A stretch of 64,000 nucleotides of DNA from Paenibacillus silagei (GTDB lineage: Bacteria; Bacillota; Bacilli; Paenibacillales; Paenibacillaceae), in assembly GCF_017874735.1 (NCBI RefSeq), contig NZ_JAGGLV010000027.1, positions 32,943 to 96,942 on the forward strand, given 5' to 3'. The notes under the pieces were generated by a model, which did not search any database, was not told the DNA's origin, and saw nothing but the letters and a program-made list of their open reading frames with translations. The translations under genes and the position numbers were made by a program. Shown here piece after piece: positions 42,617-51,906 of the stretch (position 1 is its first letter; every line of letters begins with the position of its first letter).

Positions 42617-43555
42617 TTAGAGCTGCACCTCCCGTTTCTGCAGGAATTTAACCTGGATGACCGTAATGATCAGAATAATCAGGAACAGGACCATAGCCAG
42701 CGCCGTGCCGAAGCCTTGTCTCAGCTCCCCGAAGCCTACTTTGTAGATAATATAAGTTAATGTCTCTGTCTCAAAACCCGGGCCACCGTCGGTCATTACG
42801 GCAATCTGGTCAAATATCTTCAGCGCACTGATCATAGAGAGCACCATACACACGGTCATCGAACCCGCCAGCAGCGGGAACGTAATATGCCGGAACTGCT
42901 GCCAGCCGCCTGCGCCGTCAATGCTGGCCGCTTCATTAAGCTCCTGCGGAATACCCTGCAGTCCGGCCAGATAGATGATCATATAATAGCCCGCGCCCTT
43001 CCAGACCGTGGACAAAATAATCGACAGCATAGCGTATTTCGGATTACCCAGCCAGTCCACGATATAATCGCCCAAACCAACGGAGGTCAGGATCTGGTTA
43101 AACACGCCGAAGTTGTAATTCAGAATCATGGCCCAGACAAAACCCATGACGATCCCGCTGAGCAGGGTCGGGAAATAGAAGATACTTCTGAATAAATTGC
43201 GGAACCAGCGTACCTTGTCGACCATTAAGGCCATGGCGATTGCAGCAATGTTCTCAAGCAGAACCAGCGTAATTGTCATAACCAGAGTGTTCTTCAGGGC
43301 GTTCTGCACCCGCGGACTCTGGAAGATCTCGACGAAATTGGCGAATCCGATATACCGGATATCACTGCTGATCCCGTCCCATGATGTGAAGCTTAGGTAG
43401 ACGCTGCCTGCTGTAGGGACAATGACAAACAGTGTGTATAAAAGGAATGACGGCAGGATGAACAACAGCGCGTAGGACTGCCATTTTTTCTTTTTCTTGC
43501 CTGGCTTCTCTGCGGCTATAAAAGACTTGTCTGTATTCACAATGGATGTAGTCAT
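42617..43555 (-). CDS. sugar ABC transporter permease, MalF type
   Basis: The protein has 312 residues. A basic cytoplasmic start is followed by six membrane helices; NEAASIDGAGGWQQFRHITF near 217-236 is the EAA loop. It pairs with the MalG-type permease directly downstream. No ATPase gene is in the operon, so a multi-use MsmX-type ATPase encoded elsewhere must energise the transporter. It is preceded by a hairpin (43599-43620) that sets it apart from the binding-protein gene. Confidence 0.92.
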   Translation of the reverse strand: MTTSIVNTDKSFIAAEKPGKKKKKWQSYALLFILPSFLLYTLFVIVPTAGSVYLSFTSWDGISSDIRYIGFANFVEIFQSPRVQNALKNTLVMTITLVLLENIAAIAMALMVDKVRWFRNLFRSIFYFPTLLSGIVMGFVWAMILNYNFGVFNQILTSVGLGDYIVDWLGNPKYAMLSIILSTVWKGAGYYMIIYLAGLQGIPQELNEAASIDGAGGWQQFRHITFPLLAGSMTVCMVLSMISALKIFDQIAVMTDGGPGFETETLTYIIYKVGFGELRQGFGTALAMVLFLIILIITVIQVKFLQKREVQL

Positions 43556-43598
43556 GGTTCCTCTCCCCTCCCTGGGACGCGCTTGTCTAGATAAGAGG

Positions 43599-43620
43599 AA
43601 CCTCTGCCGGAGCAGAGGTT
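43599..43620 (-). promoter_or_regulatory. intercistronic hairpin between binding protein and permease genes
   Basis: AACCTCTG/CAGAGGTT stem with a 6-base loop, no T-run, 20 bases after the binding-protein stop. It probably stabilises the upstream message or partly terminates it, giving more binding protein than permease. Confidence 0.6.
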
Positions 43621-43639
43621 TCCTTCCGGCGCTTTTTAT

Positions 43640-44992
43640 TTACAGCGAATTGGCTTTGACCTGATTGTCGTATTCGGCATCGGCCTTTTTCATATATTCA
43701 GTTACGTCGGCATCGTTCACCACCATATCCTGGAGCAGCTTATAGTACCAGTTGCGGAATTGCGGAGGAATCAGGTTATCGCCCCACCAGTTGTTGATGG
43801 CCAGAGACTTGGTGACGCCCGTGTCCGCAATAAGGTCCAGGGCAACCTGCATTTGCTCGCTGGTCTCATAGGTTACTTTCTCTTTGGTGGAAGGAATGGC
43901 ATTGATCGAAGCCAGATAGACCGAGTATTGCTCCGTTGCAAAGAAGAAGCGGATGAAGTCTTTGATCGCTGCCGTTTTGTCGGCATCCTTAGCGGCATCC
44001 GCGGATAACGACCAGCCGGCCGGTGATGGCAGACCGATGACATTCACTTTACCTTCGCGGTCCGGGATCGCGTAGAAGCCGAATTCGAAACCTGGATCAG
44101 CTTCAGCAATCTGGGTAAACATCCAGGTGCCGGAATACAGCTGTGCGGCTTTGCCGGATACCAGAATCGACGCGGTCTGATTATCTGCGGTGCTCAGCCA
44201 GCCTTTGTCCACATAGTTCTTGAACAGCTCTTTGAAATCAGTCATGGCCTGGACTACAGCAGGATCTGCGAAGCTGACGGTCTTGGCCGTACGCTTGGCG
44301 TTCCAGTCCGGGTCTTTGCTGTAGACATCGTCAATCAGGAATTTATTGACCCAGAAGCCCATATGGAAGATATCCTTGCCGCCTACTACCAGCGGGGAGA
44401 TACCTGTTGCTTTCAATTTTTCCTGGATGGCAATGAACTCGTCATAGGTTTTGGGAAGCTCGGTGATCCCGGCGTCCGCGTAGGCTTTTTTGCTGTAAAT
44501 GATCCCTTGCGGTGCGTTGACCTGCATGGGAGCGTTCCATACTTTGCCGTCCACCTGCGGCGGCGATTCGAACAGTTCCAGCAGATCGGCCGGAAGCTCT
44601 ACAATTTTGCCGGCATCCGCGAATACCTGGGTGTCACGCATCTCCACCAGATCCGGGAATTCTCCTACCGCGTCCTTCGTCTTCAGCCAGTCCAGATAAG
44701 CCGCCGATGAGGTTTCACTTAAGTCTTTGATGGTGACGTTAGGATTCGCTTCCATGAATTTCTTAACGGTATCGGCAATGGCTTTCTTGGTCGCCGGGTC
44801 ACCTGATGCATAACCGATGGTGAAGCTGACGTCCTTCTTCGCAGCATCAGTAGCTGCAGCAGTCCCTGCCGGAGCTTCAGTCGCGGCTGCGTTGCCGCCG
44901 CTGGCCTTGTTATTGTTATTTCCGCCGCATGCGGTGAGTACAGTGGTTGCTGCGAGCAGCATGACGGATAATTTCGTAATGGTGTTCTTCAT
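43640..44992 (-). CDS. sugar-binding lipoprotein of the ABC transporter (copy 1)
   Basis: The protein has 450 residues. The lipoprotein signal peptide ends VLTACGG (C22), then a Gly/Asn/Ala linker precedes the two-lobed extracellular solute-binding fold of the maltose-type (family 1) class. It is anchored outside the membrane and delivers oligosaccharides to the two permeases. Most of its mature sequence can be aligned without gaps to the second copy at 45233-46585, with long identical stretches (KDIFHMGFWVNKFLID, DPGFEFGFYA). It has its own upstream region with the TTTAAGA repeats. Confidence 0.93.
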   Translation of the reverse strand: MKNTITKLSVMLLAATTVLTACGGNNNNKASGGNAAATEAPAGTAAATDAAKKDVSFTIGYASGDPATKKAIADTVKKFMEANPNVTIKDLSETSSAAYLDWLKTKDAVGEFPDLVEMRDTQVFADAGKIVELPADLLELFESPPQVDGKVWNAPMQVNAPQGIIYSKKAYADAGITELPKTYDEFIAIQEKLKATGISPLVVGGKDIFHMGFWVNKFLIDDVYSKDPDWNAKRTAKTVSFADPAVVQAMTDFKELFKNYVDKGWLSTADNQTASILVSGKAAQLYSGTWMFTQIAEADPGFEFGFYAIPDREGKVNVIGLPSPAGWSLSADAAKDADKTAAIKDFIRFFFATEQYSVYLASINAIPSTKEKVTYETSEQMQVALDLIADTGVTKSLAINNWWGDNLIPPQFRNWYYKLLQDMVVNDADVTEYMKKADAEYDNQVKANSL

Positions 44993-45118
44993 ATCTTGAG
45001 TAACCTCCCCTTAGGTATACAGCCCGGAAGCTGGCGGCCCGATGTGCGCATCATCGCCCGTAAGCGTTTCCTTATGCTCCAAGAATAGCATTCAGCCCTT
45101 GAGGTTAGAATGAACTAA

Positions 45119-45147
45119 TTTAAGAGGGAGGTGCGGTAAATTTAAGA
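45119..45147. promoter_or_regulatory. TTTAAGA direct repeats, candidate YesN-type regulator site
   Basis: TTTAAGA at 45119-45125 and 45141-45147 (22 bases apart) lies 127 bases upstream of the binding-protein start. The same repeat pair occurs upstream of the response regulator gene at 50121-50148. A weak -10 (TATTCT, 45082-45087 on the minus strand) lies downstream. Confidence 0.45.
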
Positions 45148-45180
45148 AGATGTGCAACATGTAAATTCTTAATTCACAGC

Positions 45181-45209
45181 AAAAAACGAAGGTCCCAGAG
45201 ACCTCCGTT
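45181..45209 (-). terminator. terminator after binding-protein copy 2
   Basis: Stem AACGGAGGTC/GACCTTCGTT with a short loop is followed by TTTT on the minus strand, 23 bases after the stop codon. It splits the region into a regulator-binding-protein transcript and a transport transcript. Confidence 0.85.
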
Positions 45210-45232
45210 CTTGCGCGGGCTATAGTGTAATG

Positions 45233-46585
45233 TCACTGCCAGTATTCCTGTACCTGCCTATCATATTCAGTATCGGCCCGCTTCATATATTCCAGTACAT
45301 CCCCGTCCTGAACAACCATTTCCTGCAGCAGCTTGTAGAACCAGTTACGGAACTGCGGAGGAATCAGGTTCTCTCCCCACCAGTTGTTGATCATCAGGGA
45401 TTTGGTAACGGCCGGATCGGCCATCAGATCAAGCACCACCTGCATCTGTTCACCGGCTTCCCGCTTGAACTCCTGCCTGGTCGAAGGAACCGAGTGAATC
45501 CGGCTCAGGAATGCGCCATAAGGCTCCGGTGAGAAAAAGAAGCGGATGAAGTCTTCGATCGCCTGCTTTTTGAGCGGCTCCTTGGCCGCCTGGGCAGACA
45601 GCGACCAGCCGGAGGGCGACTGCAGACCGACCACATTCAGCTTCCCTTTACGGTCAGGCACAGCATAGAAGCCGAATTCGAAGCCCGGATCGGCTTCCTG
45701 GATCTGTGAGAACATCCAGGAGCCGGAGAACAGCTGGGCCGCCTTGCCGGATACCAGAATCGATGCCGTCTGGTTATCCCCTGTGCCCAGCCAGCCTGTA
45801 TCCACATCATTCCTGAACAGCTGTTTGAAATCAGTCATGGCCCGGACTACATTGTCATCGGCGAAGCTAACCTCACCGGCCGTCCGCTTCGCGTTCCAGC
45901 CGGGATCAGCGGCATACACCTCATCTATCAGAAATTTATTAACCCAGAAGCCCATATGAAAAATATCCTTGCCGCCTACAACGAGCGGGGTGATCCCGCT
46001 TGCCCGCAGTCTGTTCTGGATCTCCAGAAACTCCTCATAGGTTGCCGGAAGCGTCTTAATGCCTGCCTTGGCATAAGCCTTCTTACTATAAATAATGCCC
46101 TGCGGAGCAGAGACAAACAGCGGGGCATTCCACACCTTGCCGCCGATCTGCGGCGGCTGATCGAATAATTCCGCCAGTTCATCGGGGAGCGGAACGATCT
46201 TTTCCGCATCGGCGAAGGCCTCAGTATCCCTCATCTCTACCAGATCGGGGAACTCGCCCACGGCATCCTTAACCTTTAGCCAATCCAAATAAGCAGAGGA
46301 GCTTGTCTCACTGACATCCTGGACGATTATGTCCGGATTGGCCTGCATGAAGGCCTTAATGGTATCCCCGATAGCCTGCTTCGTCGCCGGATCACCGGAG
46401 GCATACCCTATAGTAAAGCTTATTTTACCGCTGCCGGATGCTGTATCCGGGCGGCTCCCCTGATTAGCCGCCTGGCTCCCGCCGATTCCGCCTGATCCCG
46501 TTTTGCCTCCACAGCCGGACAGGATCAGCGCGGCCGCAAGCGACACTATTGTTATTTTCATACCTGATATCCTCGGTATTTGCAC
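45233..46585 (-). CDS. sugar-binding lipoprotein (copy 2), linked to the two-component system
   Basis: The protein has 450 residues, the same length as copy 1 and aligned with it over nearly its whole mature part. The signal peptide ends ALILSGCGG (C25). GTG at 46585 has AGGAGG 8 bases upstream; an ATG eight codons later with GAGG is an alternative start. It starts 13 bases after the histidine kinase stop, so it is co-expressed with the sensor. It could be a second transport protein with a different ligand or a ligand-presenting partner for the sensor kinase. Confidence 0.9.
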   Translation of the reverse strand: MQIPRISGMKITIVSLAAALILSGCGGKTGSGGIGGSQAANQGSRPDTASGSGKISFTIGYASGDPATKQAIGDTIKAFMQANPDIIVQDVSETSSSAYLDWLKVKDAVGEFPDLVEMRDTEAFADAEKIVPLPDELAELFDQPPQIGGKVWNAPLFVSAPQGIIYSKKAYAKAGIKTLPATYEEFLEIQNRLRASGITPLVVGGKDIFHMGFWVNKFLIDEVYAADPGWNAKRTAGEVSFADDNVVRAMTDFKQLFRNDVDTGWLGTGDNQTASILVSGKAAQLFSGSWMFSQIQEADPGFEFGFYAVPDRKGKLNVVGLQSPSGWSLSAQAAKEPLKKQAIEDFIRFFFSPEPYGAFLSRIHSVPSTRQEFKREAGEQMQVVLDLMADPAVTKSLMINNWWGENLIPPQFRNWFYKLLQEMVVQDGDVLEYMKRADTEYDRQVQEYWQ

Positions 46586-46598
46586 CCCTGTGACCTCC

Positions 46599-48368
46599 TC
46601 ATTCTGTGATAACCGGGAATGTCAGCGTAATAGAGGTCCCGACATGCTCTCTGCTATTCACAGACAAGCCATACCCCTCCCCGAAGCTGGAGCGGATGCG
46701 CTCATGCACATTTTTCATGCCAACATTCTTGCTTGGGGCCTCCGGGTCTTCCAGAATCTTATTCATGCGGGACAGCGTCTCCCTGCTCATCCCCACGCCA
46801 TCGTCATATATCGTTATCGCCAGCACTTGCTCTCTCCGTTCGACCGTAATGCCGACGGTTCCTCTTCCCTGCCCCCGCAGCCCATGCTGAACTGCATTCT
46901 CCACCATCGGCTGCAGGGACAGCTTCAGGATGGGCCACTCCAGGTTAACATCTTGGGCAATATCCAGATGCAGCTCGAAGCGGTTCTCATACCGCACAGA
47001 AATGATATAGAAGTAATTCTGCAGATGGGCGAGCTCGCTGGCAAGGCTTACACGGTCTTCCCCGTAATCAATAACATACTTCAGCTCATTGGATAACGCC
47101 AGAATCATATCCGCCACCTCGCCCGCTTCCTTATCCACCGCGTTCATCCGGATCACCTCAAGGGTGTTGTACAGGTAATGGGGCCGAATCTGACTCTTCA
47201 GTGCATTCAGCTCGGTCTGCTTCTGCTTGATCTGGGCCACATAGGCCTCATCAATGTAGACCTGCAGCCGTTCCACCATCCGGTTGAACCCGTGGGCCAG
47301 CCTGCCCATCTCATCATTGCTGTTCACGGAGAGCTGGATATCCAGCTTGCCCGACTCCACCACCGCCATCTGCCGGATCAGCTCCCGGATGGGAGCGGCG
47401 AGACGTCTGGAGAACCAGGCCCCCATTACAATCATCACAAAGGCACACATGCCGATGGCGATATATACCGTTGCCCGGGCCGACAGCAGCTGCTCGAACA
47501 GGTTGCCGCGGTGGATTTTGGCGATAACCTGGCCATTCAAAAAAGGGATCGGCTCACTGAGCACAATCATCTCATGGTTAGTTAGCTCAGCAGCCCCGGC
47601 TCCCGCCGCACCGGCAGGCTGGTTGCTGAAATACGTCCGCCCCTCCCCGTCCAGCAGGTACAGCTCATCCTTCTCCCCGAGACTCAGCTCACGGAAGAAC
47701 TGCTGGAATAACGAGGTATCAATATCGAGGAACAGCGTTCCGACTACCTTGGGCTCTTTGGTCACGCGTCCGGAGGTATCAATCAGGCTGCGCCCGATCG
47801 TGAACACCCGGCGGTCCGAGCCATAGAAATAACTGTCCTGATGGGTCGGGAAAATAGCCACCTTCGCAGGATCACCTGCCATGGCGGACAGCCACTCCGC
47901 ATTCGGAACCGTCTCCATATTCAGCGACCGGTTGCCGCGCTCCTGAGCATACAGCTTACCGTCAGACTGGCGGATAAACTGGACACTGGATATATAAGAA
48001 TCACTGAACAGAATCGTCTTCAGGAAGGATTCTATCGGAATGGTGTTGATTCTCTCCAGCTCATTCACATTCTGTGTCTGATTCTGCGAATAGCTCTCGA
48101 TGAACCCTTCATAACGCCCTGTATACATTAATTTGGATACTTCATTATACTGATTGAATGCTGAATTCAGATTATAGCTCATATAGAGCACCATTTGCTG
48201 CAGATTGCTGGTGGTATACCGCTCTACATAACCCGAGAAGGTCTGTACGGAGAAGAAGCTCAGCGCAAACAGCGGAATCAGCCCGACCAGCAGGAAGGAT
48301 GCAGAAAATTTAACAAAAATACTCTTCGGTCCCCGTCCCCAGACCGGCACAGGCCATCGTCTTGTCAC
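46599..48368 (-). CDS. sensor histidine kinase, YesM type
   Basis: The protein has 589 residues. A membrane helix at about 17-38, a large extracellular Cache-like sensor domain to about 295, a second helix near 297-316, a HAMP domain near 318-370, and a His_kinase domain with QIRPHYLYNTLEVIRM follow. The C-terminal ATPase part shows PMVENAVQHGLRG and DDGVGM. It is expected to sense extracellular sugar or sugar-loaded binding protein. It starts 23 bases after the response regulator gene. Confidence 0.93.
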   Translation of the reverse strand: MTRRWPVPVWGRGPKSIFVKFSASFLLVGLIPLFALSFFSVQTFSGYVERYTTSNLQQMVLYMSYNLNSAFNQYNEVSKLMYTGRYEGFIESYSQNQTQNVNELERINTIPIESFLKTILFSDSYISSVQFIRQSDGKLYAQERGNRSLNMETVPNAEWLSAMAGDPAKVAIFPTHQDSYFYGSDRRVFTIGRSLIDTSGRVTKEPKVVGTLFLDIDTSLFQQFFRELSLGEKDELYLLDGEGRTYFSNQPAGAAGAGAAELTNHEMIVLSEPIPFLNGQVIAKIHRGNLFEQLLSARATVYIAIGMCAFVMIVMGAWFSRRLAAPIRELIRQMAVVESGKLDIQLSVNSNDEMGRLAHGFNRMVERLQVYIDEAYVAQIKQKQTELNALKSQIRPHYLYNTLEVIRMNAVDKEAGEVADMILALSNELKYVIDYGEDRVSLASELAHLQNYFYIISVRYENRFELHLDIAQDVNLEWPILKLSLQPMVENAVQHGLRGQGRGTVGITVERREQVLAITIYDDGVGMSRETLSRMNKILEDPEAPSKNVGMKNVHERIRSSFGEGYGLSVNSREHVGTSITLTFPVITE

Positions 48369-48391
48369 TCTATGATCCCCCTCTAATCCGC

Positions 48392-49990
48392 TTAGCTCCT
48401 GACCGATTGCTTGTATTCCTGCGGCAGCTTGCCGAATTGCTTCTTGAACATGTCACTGAAATGCCGCGCGTTGTTGTAGCCGACCCGGTCGGCAATCTCG
48501 TAGACCATCAGATCACTCTGCAGCAGCAGCCGCTGGGCATGACCCATCCGCACTTCGGTAACATAATTCTTGAAGTTCTGGCCGGTATGCTTCTTGAAGA
48601 AGCTGCTGAAATAATAGGGATTCATATACACCATGGCAGCTATGGACTCCAGCGTAATATTCTCGGCATAATGCTCCTCCACATAGGTTTTCACCTGCGC
48701 AAGCTGCGGCATTTCCTTGCTGGAGATCCGGCAGATCAGCTGCTCGGACATTTTGGACAGGACCCCTTCAAATTCCTGCTGCAGTGCACCGAAGGTCGGG
48801 GCATCCGCCAGCTTTTCCAGCAGCGGCTTCTCTCCCTGATTCAACAGCCCCGCATCCGCGCCGAAGTCAGCCATATCCTGTTCAAGCTGGATCACGGCAT
48901 TATACACATAGGACACCGCCTGGTTCCGGCTATCTCCAGAGAGCAGCCGCACGGTCTCCAGCAGCTCGCCCGTTAATGCCGTTAGCCGCTCCTTGTCGAG
49001 TGATTTGAGCGCTTCCGGCAGGCTGCTCTGGATGGCAGCCAGTGCAGATACAGGTACAGCGGCCTCCAATGACTCTTCGGGATAGGGAATTACCCGGTTC
49101 AATCCGGCGAAATATCTGAATCTTAGCGCTTTCAGCGCTGACTGGTAGGAATCCGCCGCCTCTTCAATGCCGCTGGCCGGGCGGCCGATGCCTACCGACA
49201 CCTGCAGCTTCAGAAAGCTGTTGATTTTGTGATGCAGATCCTCCATTAATTGCTGCGGTTCATTCAGCTGCTCATGCTGGAGCAGCACCCCGAAACGCTC
49301 TCCTTTGCGGAACACATACCCGTTGCCCCTGCTGTCCACCGTCTCCTTGATGATGTTCAGCAAAGCGAACTCCACCAGCTTGCGTTCCCGTTCCTCCCAG
49401 CGCGAAGGCTGGCCGCCGTATTCATCCGTCTCGATGACACACACGCTGGCATAGCGGGTAATTGCCGTGTTGCCCATCCGGGCAAGCGTAGCTGCCGCCG
49501 CCTTATTGCCGTCGGTCAGCTGCTCCAGCTGCTCCTCCACCGTAACAGACAGGTTCTTCCGCTCATAGGACTTGAGCATTTCCTTGTTGCGCTCTTCCTC
49601 GGATTCCTGGCGGATTACCGTAGCTGCGCGGATCACTACCTGCTCCAGCTGACCCGTATTCACCGGCTTGATCAGATAATCCAGCGCCCCGTATTGTACC
49701 GCTTGCCGAGCGTAAGTGAATTCCTGATAGGCGCTGATAAAGACCACCTTGATCGGACGCCCGGCATGATGAATTTCACGGATAATATCTATACCCGAAT
49801 AACCCGGCATACTGATGTCACTGATAATGAGATCGGGATGACAGCTGTCGATCATCGCCTTCAGCTCTATCCCGTCACATGCTTCCCCTACTATATCAAG
49901 CCCGAGGCTCTCCCAGGCTATGAGCTTCTTCAGCCCGCGCAGAATAACCGGCTCGTCGTCCGCGAGCAGCACCCGTATGGTTCTGTTCAT
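48392..49990 (-). CDS. response regulator with AraC-type DNA-binding domain, YesN type
   Basis: The protein has 532 residues. The receiver domain (1-120) has D11, D12 and the phosphoacceptor D58 in LIISDISMPG. A long central region (about 130-420) is typical of YesN-type proteins. The C-terminal AraC domain (430-532) shows LESIAAMVYMNPYYFSSFFK and VYEIADRVGYNNARHFSDMF. It heads the transcript with the kinase and binding-protein copy 2. Its promoter has a perfect TATAAT (50079-50084, minus strand), no -35 and upstream TTTAAGA repeats, which suggests activator-dependent self-regulation. Confidence 0.93.
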   Translation of the reverse strand: MNRTIRVLLADDEPVILRGLKKLIAWESLGLDIVGEACDGIELKAMIDSCHPDLIISDISMPGYSGIDIIREIHHAGRPIKVVFISAYQEFTYARQAVQYGALDYLIKPVNTGQLEQVVIRAATVIRQESEEERNKEMLKSYERKNLSVTVEEQLEQLTDGNKAAAATLARMGNTAITRYASVCVIETDEYGGQPSRWEERERKLVEFALLNIIKETVDSRGNGYVFRKGERFGVLLQHEQLNEPQQLMEDLHHKINSFLKLQVSVGIGRPASGIEEAADSYQSALKALRFRYFAGLNRVIPYPEESLEAAVPVSALAAIQSSLPEALKSLDKERLTALTGELLETVRLLSGDSRNQAVSYVYNAVIQLEQDMADFGADAGLLNQGEKPLLEKLADAPTFGALQQEFEGVLSKMSEQLICRISSKEMPQLAQVKTYVEEHYAENITLESIAAMVYMNPYYFSSFFKKHTGQNFKNYVTEVRMGHAQRLLLQSDLMVYEIADRVGYNNARHFSDMFKKQFGKLPQEYKQSVRS

Positions 49991-50120
49991 TGCTGCACCT
50001 CCGCATGGTTGTCTTTGATATATTATTACAGGATTGCGGCTGTTTCAGTCTGTATTCATTATTGAAGAGATGCATCCAATTATACTGTATCATGACACCT
50101 CCGGCAGCCGGGTGAAGCTT

Positions 50121-50148
50121 TTTAAGAGGAAAGCGCAGTTTTTTAAGA
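50121..50148. promoter_or_regulatory. TTTAAGA direct repeats upstream of the response regulator gene
   Basis: TTTAAGA at 50121-50127 and 50142-50148, 21 bases apart, 131 bases upstream of the start. Spacing of two helical turns fits an AraC-type dimer. The pair matches that before the binding-protein gene. Confidence 0.45.
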
Positions 50149-50197
50149 CAATTGTGAAGCTGGGAACTCCCGCCGGACTCGTGGTACAATATCTGAT

Positions 50198-50977
50198 ATG
50201 ATCCTCGAAAAAGTTGGTGAACGCTTGATCTATCTCATTAAATTCGTATACAGCTTTGTCCTCCCGCCCGGGTTATTCGTCCTGCTGCTGCTGGCAATGG
50301 TGGTCTGGCTGTGGAAAAATAACCGCCGTCCCGCAATCGTGCTGCTGGCGGTCACGCTCCTGCTCTATCTGTCGATGACCTCTGCTGTCGCCGACACGCT
50401 GATCGGGAGCCTGGAGCGGAAGTACCCTCAGCCTGCTTCCGCAGAGGGGGATGTGATCGTAATCCTCGGCGGCGGGGCCACCTCCGGCACCCCGGATCTG
50501 GACGGGCAGGGCAATATGTCCGGTCCGGCAGCGAACCGGCTGCTGGCAGCTGCGCGGCTGTACCGCGAGACCGGCCTGCCGATTATTTTCTCCGGGGGAC
50601 AGGTATTCGCCGACAGCGGCAATGAAGCGGATATCGCCCGGCGGCAGCTCATCGGCCTCGGCATCCCCGCAGAGGACATCCTGCCGGAGAACCGCTCGCT
50701 CAATACAGAGCAGAATGCGGTCAACACCGCAAAGCTCATGCAGGAGCATGGCTTCAGCCGTCCCGTTCTGGTGACCTCGGGCTTCCATATGCCGCGCAGC
50801 ATGGTTCAGTTCGAGCATGCCGGACTTATGCCGCAGGCTTTTCCGGTAGATTTCCAGGCCAGCCGTCCTATGTCACTCTATGTAAGCAAATTCACTCCGT
50901 CTGCCGGAGCCGTCTCCACAACCGGGCTGGCGCTGAAGGAGTATCTGGGGTTAATCGCTGCGAAGCTGCTGCCTTGA
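50198..50977 (+). CDS. YdcF/DUF218 family membrane protein
   Basis: The protein has 259 residues. Two membrane helices (about 20-38 and 44-62) precede a DUF218 domain with VIVILGGG near 86-93, AARLYRETGLPIIFSGGQ and a conserved TEQNAVNT. The family includes SanA and YdcF and has been linked to envelope functions; the reaction is unknown. The ribosome binding site is poor. It is divergent from the two-component operon and not obviously related to it. Confidence 0.85.
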   Translation: MILEKVGERLIYLIKFVYSFVLPPGLFVLLLLAMVVWLWKNNRRPAIVLLAVTLLLYLSMTSAVADTLIGSLERKYPQPASAEGDVIVILGGGATSGTPDLDGQGNMSGPAANRLLAAARLYRETGLPIIFSGGQVFADSGNEADIARRQLIGLGIPAEDILPENRSLNTEQNAVNTAKLMQEHGFSRPVLVTSGFHMPRSMVQFEHAGLMPQAFPVDFQASRPMSLYVSKFTPSAGAVSTTGLALKEYLGLIAAKLLP

Positions 50978-51038
50978 TCCCTGCAGTTGGCGTCACGCGG
51001 CTGTACGCTCATCTAAGAAAGCGAGGTACCTTTAACCA

Positions 51039-51854
51039 ATGAACCCGTACGATGAAGAGAAATTAACCGGCGGAAATGTAAATGAGATCATCCGCAAGGC
51101 AGACACCGTCTGCCGTCCTACAGGGAGCTGGAGCACAAGTATTCATGCACTTCTACAGCATTTGGAGCAGCAGAATTTCGCAGGAGCACCCAGATTCCTA
51201 GGCGTAGATGAAGCAGGGCGCGAGATTCTATCCTTTCTTCCCGGCGAGGTTCCGGGCAACGCTTATCCTGAGCTGGAGCCGTACATGTGGTCTGAAGAGA
51301 CCCTTACGGGTCTGGCACGCCTGTTACGCAGGTATCATGATGCAACAGAGGGCTTTGTACCGAATAGTATACATACGGAGTGGCAGCTTCCCTATGCCGA
51401 TCCTGCCGCACATGAAGTGATCTGCCATAATGACGCGGCGCTGTACAACGTGGTGTTTCAGCATGGTGCGCCTGTGGCGCTGATTGATTTCGATATGGCT
51501 GGTCCAGGCCCGCGCCTATGGGACATTGCCTATAGCCTCTACACCTCAGCTCCGCTCGCCGGTTTTGCTCCTGACTATCTGACAGGTTCCACGGTACCTT
51601 ACCAGGCAGACCTCCATGCAGCAGACCGGCAGCGGCGGATTCAGCTGTTTTTTGAAGCCTATGGACTCCCTGTCCCGGAAGATCTGCACGACTGGTTGAC
51701 CCGGCGGCTCACGGCTATGTGCGATACGCTGAAGAAGGAGGCCGAGGCGGGCAATCCTGCTTTTGTCCAAATGGTGGAAGAAGGCCACCTGGCCCACTAC
51801 GAGCGCGAGCTGCAATTCATAGCTGACCATTACAGCGAATGGACTACTGCTTGA
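51039..51854 (+). CDS. aminoglycoside phosphotransferase-fold kinase
   Basis: The protein has 271 residues. It has the kinase-like fold of the APH/choline kinase group: catalytic HNDAALYNVVF near 128-138 and the Mg-binding IDFDMAGPGPRLWDIAY near 149-165. The N-terminal lobe is short. Substrate is unknown; resistance to an aminoglycoside should not be assumed. The gene is followed by a strong terminator. Confidence 0.85.
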   Translation: MNPYDEEKLTGGNVNEIIRKADTVCRPTGSWSTSIHALLQHLEQQNFAGAPRFLGVDEAGREILSFLPGEVPGNAYPELEPYMWSEETLTGLARLLRRYHDATEGFVPNSIHTEWQLPYADPAAHEVICHNDAALYNVVFQHGAPVALIDFDMAGPGPRLWDIAYSLYTSAPLAGFAPDYLTGSTVPYQADLHAADRQRRIQLFFEAYGLPVPEDLHDWLTRRLTAMCDTLKKEAEAGNPAFVQMVEEGHLAHYERELQFIADHYSEWTTA

Positions 51855-51857
51855 AGC

Positions 51858-51898
51858 AAAAGCCGGAACCCTACACACATAGGAGTTCCGGCTTTATT
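51858..51898. terminator. bidirectional terminator between the kinase and YbaK genes
   Basis: AAAGCCGGAAC/GTTCCGGCTTT 11-bp stem with A- and T-rich flanks. It sits between two convergent genes and can serve both. Confidence 0.9.
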
Positions 51899-51906
51899 CG
51901 TTACAT

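Noticed and set aside
51039..51854. Antibiotic resistance gene
   Set aside because: The kinase fold is shared by many sugar, choline and homoserine kinases, and the sequence shows nothing specific for aminoglycosides.
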